From assembly GCA_030490835.1 (NCBI GenBank), contig CM059971.1, positions 72,558,224-72,622,223 on the forward strand: a DNA stretch of 64,000 nt, given 5' to 3'. A program made the position numbers and the translations under genes. This DNA is from Annona cherimola. Taxonomy: Eukaryota > Streptophyta > Magnoliopsida > Magnoliales > Annonaceae. Under the pieces are notes generated by a model. The model was not told the DNA's origin. It did not search any database and saw only the letters and a program-made list of their open reading frames with translations. Of the stretch, positions 46,952 to 58,947 are shown one piece after another (position 1 is the stretch's first letter; every line of letters begins with the position of its first letter).

Positions 46952-48136
46952 TCAATAATTGTTCCACATAACAAGACCCATATTTCTTATATGTCCAAAG
47001 AAAACCTTAGGCGCCAGAGCCTTAGTCATGGGATCAGCAATTATGTCGGCAGTACCAACAAAACTAATCGATATCAGATGATCATTAATCCTTTCTTGTA
47101 CTGACATAAACTTAGCATCAATATACTTGTTAGCTCCAGTAATTCTTCTATAATTGGAGAAGCTAATCGCTGATGAATTGTCACAACTGATTCTAAGAAG
47201 CTTAGAGATAGAATTCATAATTTTAAGTTCTGAGATAAATTTCCTCAACCAAAGTGCATGTGAGGATGCTTTATGACAGTCGACAAATTCAGCTTCCATG
47301 ATAGAGTCAACTACACGATTTTGTCTCTCACTCTTCCGTGAAACGGCTCCACCGGCTACTAAGAAAACATAGCCTGATGTGGATCTTCTGCTGTCTGTAC
47401 AACCAGCATAATCTAAACCTGTGTAACCGATTACTTCTAATTGATCAGTTTTTGCATACGTGAGCTCATAATCTTTAGTTCCTTGGAGATATCGCATCAT
47501 TTTCTTTACTGCTTTCCAATGTTCCATTCTTAGATTGCTTTGATATCTTCTAAGTAATTCCATTGCATAACTGATGTCAGGACATGTGCAAACTTGGGCA
47601 TACATCATGCTCCCAAGAGCAGAAGCATATGAGATGGATCTCATTTTCTGTTTCTCAATCTCATTCTGTGGACACTGATGCAGACCATATTTTTGACTCT
47701 TAAAGATTGACACTTCATATGATGAGCAGTTGGACATTTGGAATCTTTCCAAAATTTTATTGATATATGCCCTCTGAGATAACCCTAAAAGTCTTTTAGG
47801 TCTGTTTCGATGGACCTCAATTCCTATGACACATGATGCCTCACCCATATCTTTCATATCAAAATGTTCAGAAAGGAAACTTTTAGTGTTATGTAAAAGA
47901 CCTAAATCATTAGTAGCAAGCGAAATGTCATCTGCATATAGAATCAAAAATATAAACTTGCTCCCACTCAACTTTATATATATACATTGGTCACCAATAT
48001 TTTCTATAAATCCAAAGGAAGTGATAACTTTATTGAACTTTAAATACCATTGTCGGGAAGCTTGTTTAAGTCTATATATAGATTTCTTTAATTTGCATAC
48101 TAATGTATCATTTTCTTTCATTTCAAATCCTTCAGG
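46952..48136 (-). pseudogene. Ty1/copia RT (3' part) and RNase H, broken
   Basis: Reverse transcriptase from PEGFEMKENDTLVCKLKKSI through the catalytic FLILYADDISLA, and RNase H with GSMMYAQVCTCPDISYA, DYAGCTDSRRSTSGYVFLVAGG and the C-terminal ADIIADPMTKALAPKVFF. It stays open down to TGA at 46952. Changes from consensus include KSIYRLKQ (usually G for R) and IMEAEFVDC (usually STAEAEY-like). The open frame appears to run on upstream to 48277, but beyond 48136 it is solo-LTR sequence. Confidence 0.9.
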
Positions 48137-50248
48137 TGATAATTGGAATTTGGTAACATATTTGATGTACATTTTATACCAATTTAGTGGGTAATTAATT
48201 AAAATTGATATGAAATTTGGTTTAAAATGTGATTTTGCAACATTTGGGTGATGAATATTAATTTCAAGAAAATTCAAAATTTTTTATAATCTTTTGGCTT
48301 GAAATTATATTTTATTTGTTGCCATTAAATTAAAATAGATCTGAATTAATTTTATAATAATAACCCAATAATGATTTTTTACTAATTAATGATTTAAATA
48401 TTTTTATGTAGGGAAAATAAATTACACCAAGTGGGCCCCACATGGAAATCAAAATCATAGCTGCCCATTAAATATGCTGATTTGATAAATTAAGTGAGCA
48501 GATCAGGTGAAAAATCTCCACCGCCCATTAAATCCCAATCATCACGTAAATCAGCTGTCCACAAATATGAGCAGAAAATCACGTGAATTGACCCATGCCT
48601 ATTTAAAATTCTGCAAATACAAAATGCATTACCACATTCACGTGATGGGAATTAAATATAATGCCCAACCATTTCATGCTGAAGTCACGTGATGCCCATT
48701 TCATTTGTGCTGCCCATAAATGTCCAGCAACATATGACATTTAAATATAGCAAAAATCACGTGAGTGGCCTACCAAAATTCAGCAGCATTTACCTCATCA
48801 CGTGATTTGAAATTCAAATACAGCAGCCCATCATCGCGTCCATATTTTTCAGAAAATGCCAAACCAACTCTAAATGATTCATCCAGTCCATTCAAATGTG
48901 ATCCAAACAACCACTTAGTCACATGATTTTTTGAATACATTCCACCGCTTAATATTAAACATCCATTCGTATTCGCTGCTTAAGATCAACCATCCACTTT
49001 TGTTCCAACCGTCAATTACTCAGCACAGCAGCACATTAAATTAAAAAGATGCAACACCATGCCAAATCACGTGAGCAGTCATGGACCCCGCCAAATCTGC
49101 CTATCACGTAATCATGAAGTGTGTCCCACAATAAATCAGCATCATGTGATTGGTGGGGCCCACAAAAATTTATGAAGTTGGGGTCCACAACATGTATCTA
49201 TAAAAGGGAGAGCATTCCGCAGCAGATTTTTGGGGAAGACAGCATTCGGCAGACGAAAAATTCCAAAGAGCAAGTTACAGAAAATTCCTGCAAAAATACC
49301 ACTGCAAAATATTTTAGCAGAAATTTTAGAAGAAGATTAGAGCATAATTCTGAGAAAGAAAGAGAGCAAAAGCAAGGTGGAGAGCACAGAAAAAGACGAA
49401 CCGGCGAGTTGTGTGGAGCAGCCGACATACCATCGGGGCTTCAAACCAATAAACTTTTCTATCTTTTTCCTTTTTAATTTTTGTTATCTTGTTTAAGATG
49501 GATTGTAATTTTAATTTTATTTTGAACTTAAACATGCTTGGATAAATCCTAAATCTAGGGTTTAGGATGTAGCATGCGTACAATGCAATGTGGTGTGAAT
49601 TTTTAATTTATTTATGATGGATATTTTTGTTAATTTAATATATTGTGATTTTTATGTTTGCTTTGTACATGGGCCCTTACTTTTGCATGATTCCATATAT
49701 TAGGTGATGAAACTGAAAGGTAGAAATCTAATATACGAAAATCAAGATATTAAACCTGAAAATCTAAGATCATGAAAATAGGCATGATAACCTTGAGGAA
49801 TTACATGAACAAACTACAGAACTTAATGGATTCTAATTAACTTAATCCCATGAGAATAGGTAGTTAAGAAAATTAGGGTACACCTTGTAGGTTTCGAGAG
49901 AAGGTGCAAGGATAAATTAGGGTTTGTTCTCCTTTAACAAACAATATCCAAATTAAATAATTATACCACTACCCGTTGCAAAATATGCATGTGAAATCCT
50001 AGACCCTAGGTATTTGCATTTTCGCTTTCTCTCCTCATTTTTAATTTGCATTTCTTCCCATTTTATTTATTTTCTTTTTCTTTTATTTACTGCATTTTCT
50101 CCCCACTTTTCTGTTTTATTTGCTATATCCTCTCCATATCCGACATGAAAGCGTTTAAAAACAAAATTTATAGTCCTGAATTTCCTGTGGATCGATAATT
50201 TAAATACTACAATCTACGACCCGTGCACTTGCGGTAAGATTTCGAATA
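48137..50248 (+). mobile_element. Solo LTR (about 2.1 kb) inserted in the copia RT
   Basis: The copia RT reading (EEEVYMMQP then EGFEMKEN) is interrupted between TCAGG at 48132-48136 and TCAGG at 50249-50253, a 5-bp TSD. The insert starts TGATAATTGG; the right edge reads CGAATA before TCAGG (TATCA if the ends overlap the TSD). It has TATAAAAG at 49199 and the right end CCGTGCACTTGCGGTAAG that is common at the ends of plant gypsy LTRs. No internal coding region or PBS follows, so it is a solo LTR or a very short element in plus orientation. Confidence 0.75.
48542..49149 (+). promoter_or_regulatory. Cluster of G-box palindromes in the solo LTR
   Basis: Six perfect TCACGTGA sites at 48579, 48638, 48685, 48757, 48798 and 49067, with near matches TCACGTAA (48542, 49104), TCACATGA (48919) and TCATGTGA (49142). 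All lie upstream of the TATAAAAG at 49199. CACGTG is the binding core of plant bZIP and bHLH factors. Confidence 0.8.
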
Positions 50249-50253
50249 TCAGG

Positions 50254-51150
50254 CTGCATCATGTATACCTCCTCTTCTAAATCCTCATTCAGGAATATCG
50301 TCTTTACATCCATTTGGTGTACTCTAAGTTAAAGTAAGCCACTAATGCCATAATGATTCTGAATGAATCTTTTCTGGAGACTAATGAAAATGCCTCCTTA
50401 TAATCAATGTCTTCTATTTGTGTGAATCCTTTGGCAACAAGTCTGGTCTTATACCTTTCTACATTACCTTTAGGGTCCCGTTTGGTTTTGAATATTCATT
50501 TACAACCAACAGGTTTGCTCCATTTAGGCAACGTAACAAGATCCCAAACTTTATTTTGAAACATGGATTCCAATTCATCTTTCATAGCATTGATCCATAA
50601 TTCAGACTTTTCACTATTAATGGTTTCTTTGAATGTCAATGGATCATTTTCAATATAAGGATCGTCAATATATTCTTCCAAATATATAATGTCATCATTT
50701 GAAATAGTAGCTCTCCTTATTCTATTAGATCTTCTTGGCTCATTAATATATTCTACATTATCATATTGATAAATTTCATTTGGAATTGAGATCGATTCAT
50801 TAATAGTCTCTTCCGTGGATTGCACAACAATTTCTGATTGTTAATCTGTCATGTTATGATCAACAATCTCAGTTCTAGCATCTTTTAGTGATGAACCGGA
50901 GGAAAGATCTCTGATCTCCTCAAATTCCACATTTCGTGGAGTTGTGCTCCCACTATTTTCGCCATTCTCAATGAACCGAGCTGTTCCGGTCTCAATGATC
51001 CTAGTATTATGAGATGGACTGTCAAATCTATACCCTTTAGACTATTCTGGATACCCAATAAAGAAACAACTAATAGTTCTTGGGTCTAATTTCTTTTCCT
51101 GTGGGTTGAGTATCCTTGCTTCTGTTTGACAACCCCAAATATGTATATGC
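50254..51150 (-). pseudogene. Copia linker and N-terminal RT, frameshifted
   Basis: The longest open piece is 50496-50825, ending NKVWDLVTLPKWSKPVGCK, preceded by RRSNRIRRATIS and NDPLTFKETINSEKSELWI, the normal lead-in to copia RT. Downstream (50254-50490) the frame is broken but HQMDVKT and EEEVYMMQP can be read up to the solo LTR. Upstream to 51150 the frame is also broken. Confidence 0.8.
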
Positions 51151-51151
51151 C

Positions 51152-52222
51152 TCAAACTGGGTTTCCTACCTGACTATAACTCAAATGGAGTTTAGGAACA
51201 ACTTTACTGAGAACTCTATTGAAGATATACATAGCAGTTTTCAAGGCTTCACTCCACAAGAATAAGGATAAGGATGAGTTACTAATCACACTTCTCACAA
51301 TATCTATGAGAGTACGATTTCTCCTTTCAGCAATACCATTTTGTCGGGGAGTTCCAGACATCGTATATTGAGGTTCAATACCATTCTCTTCTAGAAATTT
51401 AGCAAATGGACCAGGGATTCGACCTAATTGACCATGTTTACCGTAATATTCACCGTCCCTATCAGATCTCACAACTTTAATTTTCCTATCCAATTTCTTT
51501 TCTACTAATTCTTTGAATATTTTAAAAGTGTTCAAAGAATCAGACTTTTCATGCAATAGGAGAATAAAACCATAACGTGAGAAATCATCAATAAACGTGA
51601 TAAAATACTTTTCACCTCCAATACATAATGAGAATGGACCACAAATATCGGTGTAGATCAATTCTAAAAGTCCATTACTTCTTGTGGTGTTCTTTTTTTG
51701 AGTTTTGGTTTGTTTTTCTTTAATACAATCGATACCTATGCTAAAATCAATAAAATTTAGAGTAGGTAATATCCTATCTTTTAATAATTTTAACATCCTT
51801 TCTTTCGATATGTGACCCAACCTTTTATGCCACAATATGGAAAAATTTTCATCAATTATATCACGTTTAGTACCAGCACATATATTTAAGGTAGATGAAC
51901 AATTAATAAATGAGTAATCTGCACTTATTTGATATAAATCATTCAACAATGTTCCAGTTCCAACTAAAATAGAATCTTTAAATAAAGAAAACTTTGAGTT
52001 TGCAAAACTGAAAGAATAACTCATTACATCAAGTTTTGGCAAAGAAATTAAATTTTTAGAAATGGACGGAACATAGAAAACATCATGCAGTTCTAAAAAA
52101 TGTCCTGTGTCAACGCGAAGCCTGCAATTTCCTTTTGCTTTGACTTTAGACTTGGTCAGATTGCTCATTAAGATTGATGACTCATGCGGTTTTGGGTTGC
52201 GGGATGAATGGAATGCATACAA
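51152..52222 (-). pseudogene. Copia GAG-pre-integrase and integrase core
   Basis: 356 codons: LHDVFYVPSISKNLISLPKL (protease tail), WHKRLGHISKERMLKLL (zinc-binding H/H), then the integrase core with YTDICGPF, FITFIDDFSRYGF, VVRSDRDGEYYG and MSGTPRQNGIAERRNRTL, holding the D-D-E residues. Two lesions are visible: the usual C-x2-C after WHKRLGH reads IDCIKEK, and RSDRGGEY reads RSDRDGEY. Just upstream the protease motif reads CIDSDAAIH where DSGA is expected. Confidence 0.9.
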
Positions 52223-52264
52223 AGAGTTTGAAATATGGATAGCAGCATCAGAGTCAATACACCA

Positions 52265-53125
52265 TCAATTAGAGGATATATTTATGAAATTGGTTTCAAG
52301 GCAAACATGTGCATAATTGTTACCTTTCTTTTTGAACCAATTCTTCCGCTTGAGATAATCTTTCTTAAAATATCCTTTCTTTTTATAGAAATGACATTTT
52401 TTAGCGAACTTTTTTGATCCTTCCTCTAAGCCTTTATTTAGTGGAAATTTATTCTTCCTTTTTCTTTTCTTTGACTTGTACTGCTTAGGAGTCGATATGA
52501 AATTGATAGCCATTGATCCATCCTGCTTTAATCTCTCTTCCTCTTGTACACACATGGACATTAATTTATTTAAAGTATATTTCTCCTTTCGTGTGTTATA
52601 GGAGATTTTGAATTGTGAAAATTGAGATGGAAGAGAGTTTAATACAAATATGACTAGGAAAGAGTCAGAGATTTTCATCCCCAGTTCATTAAGTTTCCCA
52701 GCTATATTTGACATTTCCATTATGTGCTTTCGCACTCCACAATTGTCATCATATTTCATTGAAGTCAATTTGTTAGTGAGCATTCCGGCCAATGCTTTAT
52801 CTGACCCACTAAAATTTTCCTTTATTGAGTCAAGATAAGTTTTGACACTTTCATCTTCAGGGTCAGAAATAGAGCCCCTGATGTTCCTTTCTATTGTATT
52901 CTTTATAATCATAAGAGACAATCTGTTGGAACGCTCCCATTTATCAAATTGAATTTTTTGACTATTAGTACTTTCAGGCATTAAGTCTTTAGGCTTTACA
53001 ACATGAAGGGATAAATCCATATCCAAAAATTCTAAGGTAATAAGTAATTGGTCATGCCAATCAGAATAATTTGATCCATTAGGTGTCGGGATATTAGATA
53101 GATGAGATTGAAGAATAAGAGCCAT
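52265..53125 (-). pseudogene. Copia gag with destroyed zinc knuckle
   Basis: 286 codons from MALILQSHLSNIPTPNGSNY to a stop. The UBN2-type capsid region (DWHDQLLITLEFLDMDLSLH, LTSMKYDDNCGVRKHIMEM, LNSLPSQFSQFKISYN) is intact. The knuckle reads CHFYKKKGYFKKDY: three of the four zinc ligands of C-x2-C-x4-H-x4-C are Tyr. Confidence 0.9.
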
Positions 53126-53817
53126 AGCTGTAACAAAAAATGATTAAGCTCACGTCACCATTTATGATTCAGATAAACTATTATGTAACAATTCCATTAA
53201 CAATAATTAATCATGACTAAAATCTCAAAAATTAATCACACAAGCAATAATGCATGATTATATTCAATAATATTATGATAAACAATAATATTCAATAATT
53301 AATTATGAATACATAAAGTCAAGAAATTCCCACCTTCGGTAGAAACTTTTCCGCGTTTATGCAGTTTTAGTTAATTATTGATAAATATTAAATTATAGCT
53401 ACCTTCGGGCATAACTATAATATAATATTCTTTAATAATGCAATTTCTATGATGAGAGAAAAAATCATGTTATTTTCTCTTTATTTAATAAATTTGATTA
53501 ACTAAACATCTTAGATCCTTCAGGGCAACAAAAGACACAAAGATGAATAATATTTATTAAACATAAATTGGATAATGACAATTAATTACAATTTCCATCG
53601 TGAGAAAATTAAATAATAATATTCTCTCTATTATTTAATAATTTTGAAAATGTATTTTAGACCCTTTGGAGCAACTAGAAATACATAGTCAAAATTATTA
53701 ATATGAATTGCTTAAAATTAAATAGAAAGAAATAAATCATAAATAAATTGCTTACTAGACATTCATAAACTAATCATATGAATTTATTGCACATATAATT
53801 CATAATTTGCATGTATT
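53126..53817 (-). mobile_element. Untranslated leader of the old copia element, with repeated modules
   Basis: AT-rich sequence upstream of gag, cut at 53818 by the next LTR. Repeating motif on the plus strand: TAGATCCTTCAGGGCAAC (53512), TAGACCCTTTGGAGCAAC (53658) and the shorter TAGCTACCTTCGGGCATA (53397), each preceded by a similar ATAATATTCTCT-type block; spacing about 146 and 115 bp. Confidence 0.5.
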
Positions 53818-55538
53818 TGTTGGAAACAATTATTGAAATTGAATGAAAATACCCAAACCATGTTTTTGATGATTAAAACAACACAATTTGAGTAAATCTA
53901 AGCTACTAATATGTATTGTGCAAATGTTCAAAGTTGTAAAAGGATATATACAAAACAGAATAAGTTAAGTCGCAACTCAAGTTGACTCAGACATCGACTT
54001 AGGCGAAGTCGATCTCTCAAGTTGACTCCATCTTTGACTTCAAAGAACATCCTTCTTCCAGCGTTGATTTTGGAGAGCAGAAAAACTGAAGTCGCAGATG
54101 AAGTCGACTCCACTTGCGACTTGGGTGAAGTCGCAGACGAAGTCGACTCCAGTATCGACTTCAAGCAGCAACTTTTTTCCAGCGTTGAAATTGGGTAGCA
54201 AAACTTCTGAAGTCTCAACCGAAGTCGACTCCACATGCGACTTGGGTGAAGTCGTAGGCAAAGTCGACTCCAGCATCAACTTCAACTTGGTAGGGCAAAT
54301 TTTCAAGTTCAAGTCGAAGAACAAGTCGACTTCGAGATAAACTTGAGTCAAATAGAAGATGAAGACGACTCAAATTTCTCAACTTGAGTATATGAAGACT
54401 AATCCAAGTTTAAAGCAAGCGAGACACATGGATTTAATCATTCTAAATCAAAGTTGGATTTGTTCATACAAGATTCAAGTTTATCTAGACTTAAAGCTAA
54501 AGAAATTTTGTACAAATAAGCTCCAAGTATTGAAAGACGAAAGAAGAAGAAGAGGTTAAGCAAGCAAGAGACACTTCAACAAAGATCAAACTGACTTGGA
54601 AAAAGAAAGTAGCAAAGTCGCACTCGAAGTCGACTCCAAGATCGACTTGAAGCTAAGTCTCAGACCAACTCGACCCAGAAGATAGACTTGAAAATTGAAG
54701 AGCATCTGAAGTCGCACACGAAGTCGACTTCACCTACGACTTGGAGACGTAACGTTCCAATTTTTGAATGTTGGAACATTTATTACGCGCCAACCAACTC
54801 TATAACATTCAAAATTCTCCCTCCTCTATATATAGGCACTCAAGCAAACGTGGATAGATACAAGATAGAGCTAAAAAAGAGAAAAGAAGTACTACTAAGA
54901 GTTTCAATCCACTTTTCTCTACAATTGAGTGATCTATACACTTTCAAAGGAAGAACAAGCTTCAAAGTTGTTGTTTGCTTCAACGCAATACGATTCGTTG
55001 CTTCTACAGATTCTTCCTCAAGCTGAAACTTGCTACACAAATCTGTAAAGTGTAGATTTCTTCTATTACATCTTGTTATTTGATTTTGGTGCTTGGCTTG
55101 AGTTTAGTGTTTCAAACCAAGATATAGCAAGTAGGGTTATGATTGGAGTGTAACTCATCACCTACTTGTGTTGCTTGTTATACACGCCCCCTAGAGCTAG
55201 AATATAGAAGAGAGCGGAGACTCTGGTTGTTTATGCCCCCTAGAGCTAGAATCTAGAAGAGAGCGAAGATTCTAGTTGTATTCACGGAATACATAGTGGA
55301 ACCCAAGTCACAAGGGAGTGTGAGCTTGGAAGAGTGGAGTAGGGAAAGGTTGCCCAAACTACTATAAATGTTGTCTACTGTTTTTCATTTTCGCTTTCAT
55401 TATCTTATTACTTTCTATTTTTTTCATTAAAGGGGTTTAAACTAAATCAGGATAAAATATCTAATTAAAGTTTTAAAATTTTAATTACCCAATTCACCCC
55501 TCCTCTCTTGGGTAATTGTCATAAACTCGAGACCAACA
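53818..55538 (+). mobile_element. 5' LTR of a Sirevirus-like copia element
   Basis: Runs from TGTTGGAAACAATTATTGAA to ACCAACA, followed by the primer-binding site. A TATA box (CTATATATAGG) is at 54826-54836, so U3 is about 1 kb. U3 contains a 121-bp tandem duplication (54058-54178, 54179-54299) dense in GTCGAC; R/U5 contains a 49-bp tandem duplication (55186-55234, 55235-55283). The start and beginning of U3 (TTTTGATGATTAAAACAACA) resemble Sirevirus LTRs. Confidence 0.85.
54058..54299. repeat. 121-bp tandem duplication rich in GTCGAC, inside U3
   Basis: Both units start CCAGCGTTGA. GTCGAC occurs at 54103, 54142, 54224 and 54263, with further copies at 54325, 54629 and 54723 outside the tandem. 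Each is usually within GAAGTCGACTCCA, and the same word in degenerate form extends back to about 53970. Confidence 0.85.
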
Positions 55539-55540
55539 AG

Positions 55541-55552
55541 TGGTATCAAAGC
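55541..55552 (+). other. Primer-binding site of the Sirevirus-like element
   Basis: TGGTATCAAAGC, two bases after the LTR end, complementary to the 3' end of plant initiator-methionine tRNA with one difference from the usual TGGTATCAGAGC. Confidence 0.85.
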
Positions 55553-55586
55553 AGGTCTTTGAGTTTTACCAAAGAGATCTTTTGAT

Positions 55587-57311
55587 ATGGCATCCCAATC
55601 CACTTCTGTTCCCGCATTTGTCGAAGGCCAATCCTTTATTAGGCCACCATTGTTTGATGGGAATAATTTTGGATATTGGAAGCTATGTATGAAATAACTG
55701 ATCATGACTACAGATATGGACTCTTGGATTGCAATCCAAGACGGTGTGACTTTACCTATTGATGAAAGAGCTTCCGAATGGACCGACGAGGAAGTGAAAA
55801 TTGTAAAGAGCAATGCCAAGGCTATGAATTCATTATTTTGTGCTCTTACGGCTTCCGAATATGATAGAGTATCATCTTGTTTAACTGCCAAAGAGATATG
55901 GGATACACTAACATCTATCTATGAAGGAACTTCTCAAGTCCAAGGGACAAGGAGAAATATTTTGATTGGAGAATTGGAAAACTTTAGAATGTTAGAAATA
56001 GAAAATATTTCTGAAATATTTGCTAGATTTTTCAAGATTACTAACGCCTTGAAAGGGCTAAGAAAAGCAATTTCTGAATCTGAGCAGGTCATGAAGATTC
56101 TGAGGGCACTACCTGAATCATGGACTCCAAAAATCACGGCAATAGAAGAAGCAAATGACCTAAACACATTGAAATTGGAAGATCTTATTAGCTCGTTGAT
56201 GTCACATAAGCTAATCAAGAAAAGAAACGAGGATCACCACAAAGGCAAAATAGCCATAGCCTTGAAAGCTGCACAAGACTCGGATGACACCACCTCATCA
56301 TCTCAAAACGACGATGAAATTGTCTTACTTACAAAACGATTCAGAAAATTTGTAAGGAAAGGTAGAAATTTCAGAAACTTTAAAGAAAGAAATTCTAAAG
56401 AGAAAAAGAAAGAAACAACAAAATGTTACCGGTGTGGTGGTTCGGGGCACATGCAAGCCCAATGCCCAAAGCCCGAAGAAAATAAAGCAAAGGAGCAAAG
56501 AAAAGATCGAGGCGACAACAGAAAATTTCAAAGAAACAAAGGAAGAGGCATGTACGTAAATGAAGAGGAATCTACAACATGTAGCTCTTCAAATGAAGAA
56601 TGCGAAGCAGATTGCGCAAGAATTTATTGCATAGCAAATTCCGACATATATTTTGCAGCCACGGAAATCTTGGAGGATCAAGCTACTTCAACAAACTGCA
56701 CAAGTAGTCAAGAGGTAACCTCAAAAAAAAAATCTTTTTCAATTTTTTCTTCTACAAATGAATGCATCAAATGTGCTGAATTGGAAGAACTTCAATAAGC
56801 CTATGATTCATTATATGAGGAAATAAAGAAATTAGGAAACAAGTTTACAATACAAAAAAGACAATATGATGCAGTAATAATTGTGAATGGTAAACTTGCT
56901 GAAAAAATAGATAAATTAAAAAGTGAAAAGAATACCTTTGAAGTTGAGTTAGAGAAACTCAAAAAGAAAAATGAATCATTAAATGAATCGCTTGTCAAGT
57001 TTTCTAATCCAGGAGAAAATGTGAAAATATTCTTAAAAATGACAACCCAAACTTGCAAGAAAGGACTTGGGTATAATACATTTGAGCAAGAGAAATCTAA
57101 TGCTCCGAGAAACAACGCCAAACCCATTTATACTAAACCTAAGATAAATCAAGTAGTTTGGACCAAAAGACCAACCGAAGAACAAATTACCAAATGACTT
57201 CCTATTTCTAGACTTCCGGGAACTTGTAATTTTTGCAACAAGTTAGGACACAAGGTTTATCAATGCAAATTGAGAAAATTACAAAACCTTGGTGCAAAAT
57301 TGGTTTGAATG
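55587..57311 (+). pseudogene. Sirevirus-like gag with two zinc knuckles, several stops
   Basis: One frame from MASQSTSVPAFVEG, interrupted by TAA at 55695, TAA at 56796 and TGA at 57195. It encodes a UBN2 capsid region (WDTLTSIYEG, LENFRMLEIENISEIFARF, ILRALPESWTPKITAIEEA), a first knuckle CYRCGGSGHMQAQC (about 56424), a Lys/Glu-rich coiled-coil-like stretch (about 56883-57000) and a second knuckle CNFCNKLGHKVYQC (57225). A second knuckle after a coiled coil fits the Sirevirus lineage. Confidence 0.9.
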
Positions 57312-57471
57312 CAGAAAAGCATTGGATTTATGGCTTCAAAAGTAGACCAACATAGACTCCAAAGGATAACAACCCAAAATGGACCCATAAAATGGGTACC
57401 AAAAGGATGATCTCCACTTGACTTAATTTTTGCAGGTTTGTCTCAAAGCTAAGGCCAATAACATATAGTTT

Positions 57472-58947
57472 TTGGATAGTGGTTGCTCAAGACATATGAC
57501 AGGAGAAAAAGGACTGTTGCATAAGATCAACCCACATAATGAAGGAACAGTAGCTTTCGGAAATAATGAAAAAGGTAAAATAAAAGGTAAAAAAAATATT
57601 TATGGTATTTCAAATGCATGTATTGAAGATGTACTATTTGTTGAAGGACTCAAACACAACCGAATGAGTATTAGTCAATTATGTGATAAAGGATATAGAG
57701 TTGTATTTGAATCCTCTATATGTAATATTTTTGATGATGAACACATAGTATTTAGTGGCAAAAGACATGGAAATATATATTTAGTTTGCCTTGATGAACT
57801 AGAAGGGAAATGTCTAATAGCCATAGAAAATGATCCATGGATATGGCATACAAGGCTTGGACATATAAATATGTCAAATATTAAAGCATCGTGGAAAAAG
57901 AATCTAGTACAAGGGTTACCAAAGCTCAAATATGACAAGGATAAGATTTGTAAAGCTTGTCAACTATCTAAACAATCCAAAATACCATTTTCTACAAAAA
58001 AGGAAATTTCAACAACTAGACCACTTGAGTTGCTACATATGGATCTTTATGGGCTATCAGACATTTTAACTCTTGGTGGGAAAAAGTACGTGTATGTAAT
58101 TGTGGATGATTTTTCAAGATTTACTTGGATTATACTCTTAGCTAGCAAAGATGAAGCATTTTCTATGTTTGTCACGTTTTCAAATTTGGTGCAAAATGAA
58201 AAATAAAGTTCAATCATTTTTATTAGAAGTGATCATGGTGGCGAATTTGAAAATAATCGATTCATAGAATTTTGCAATAAAAAAGAAATTCACCATACAT
58301 TTTCTGCACTAAGAACTCCTCAACAAAACGGAGTTGTTGTTGAAAGGAAAAACCGGACAATACAAGAAATGGCTAGAACCATGCTAAATGAGAGTAAATT
58401 GTCCAAAAGATTTTGGGGTGAAGCTGTAAGTACAGCTTGTCACGTATTACACGGAGTTACCATTAGAGCAATATTGAAAAAGACCCCATATGAACTTTGG
58501 AAAGGCAGAAAACTAAACATATCATATTTCCATACTTTTGGATGTACATGTTATGTGTTAAATAATGGAAGAACAAATCTGGGAAAATTAGATGCCAAAA
58601 GTGATGAAGCTATTTTCTTAGATTATTCATCAAATAGCAAAGCATATAGAATTGTCAACAAAAGAAATCAAATAGTAGAAGAATCAATACATGTTGTTTT
58701 TGATGAATTTAACCAAACTCCGAGAAAGGAGGATGAACTAAGCGATGTAGATGATACAAAAGCAAAACAACAAGAGCAACAAAAGGAAACCGAGCTCAGG
58801 CTAGAAAACCCCATGGAGGAAGAGGTAAGTGAAGGTAATGACTCCTACAAACTTCCAATTGATTTGAAATTCAAAAATGCCCATCCAATTGAGCAAGTCA
58901 TTGGAAATATTTATGAAGGAGTAAAAATTAGGAGATCAAAATTGTAA
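57472..58947 (+). pseudogene. Sirevirus-like protease and integrase, cut before RT
   Basis: Protease LDSGCSRHMTG at the start; WIWHTRLGHINMSN and ICKACQLSKQ (H-H-C-C zinc site); integrase core with LLHMDLYG, YVIVDDFSRFTWI, SDHGGEFENNRF and RTPQQNGVVVERKNRTIQEM. The frame has one stop (TAA, 58204) and resumes in the same frame. It is in a different frame from gag, so an indel lies between 57311 and 57472. Homology stops at IYEGVKIRRSKL, just before RT, where the gypsy LTR begins. The rest of this element should lie beyond the window. Confidence 0.9.

Noticed and set aside
48278..48600. Extension of the copia RT frame upstream of 48136
   Set aside because: The frame stays open by chance into the solo LTR; RT similarity stops exactly at the TCAGG duplication.
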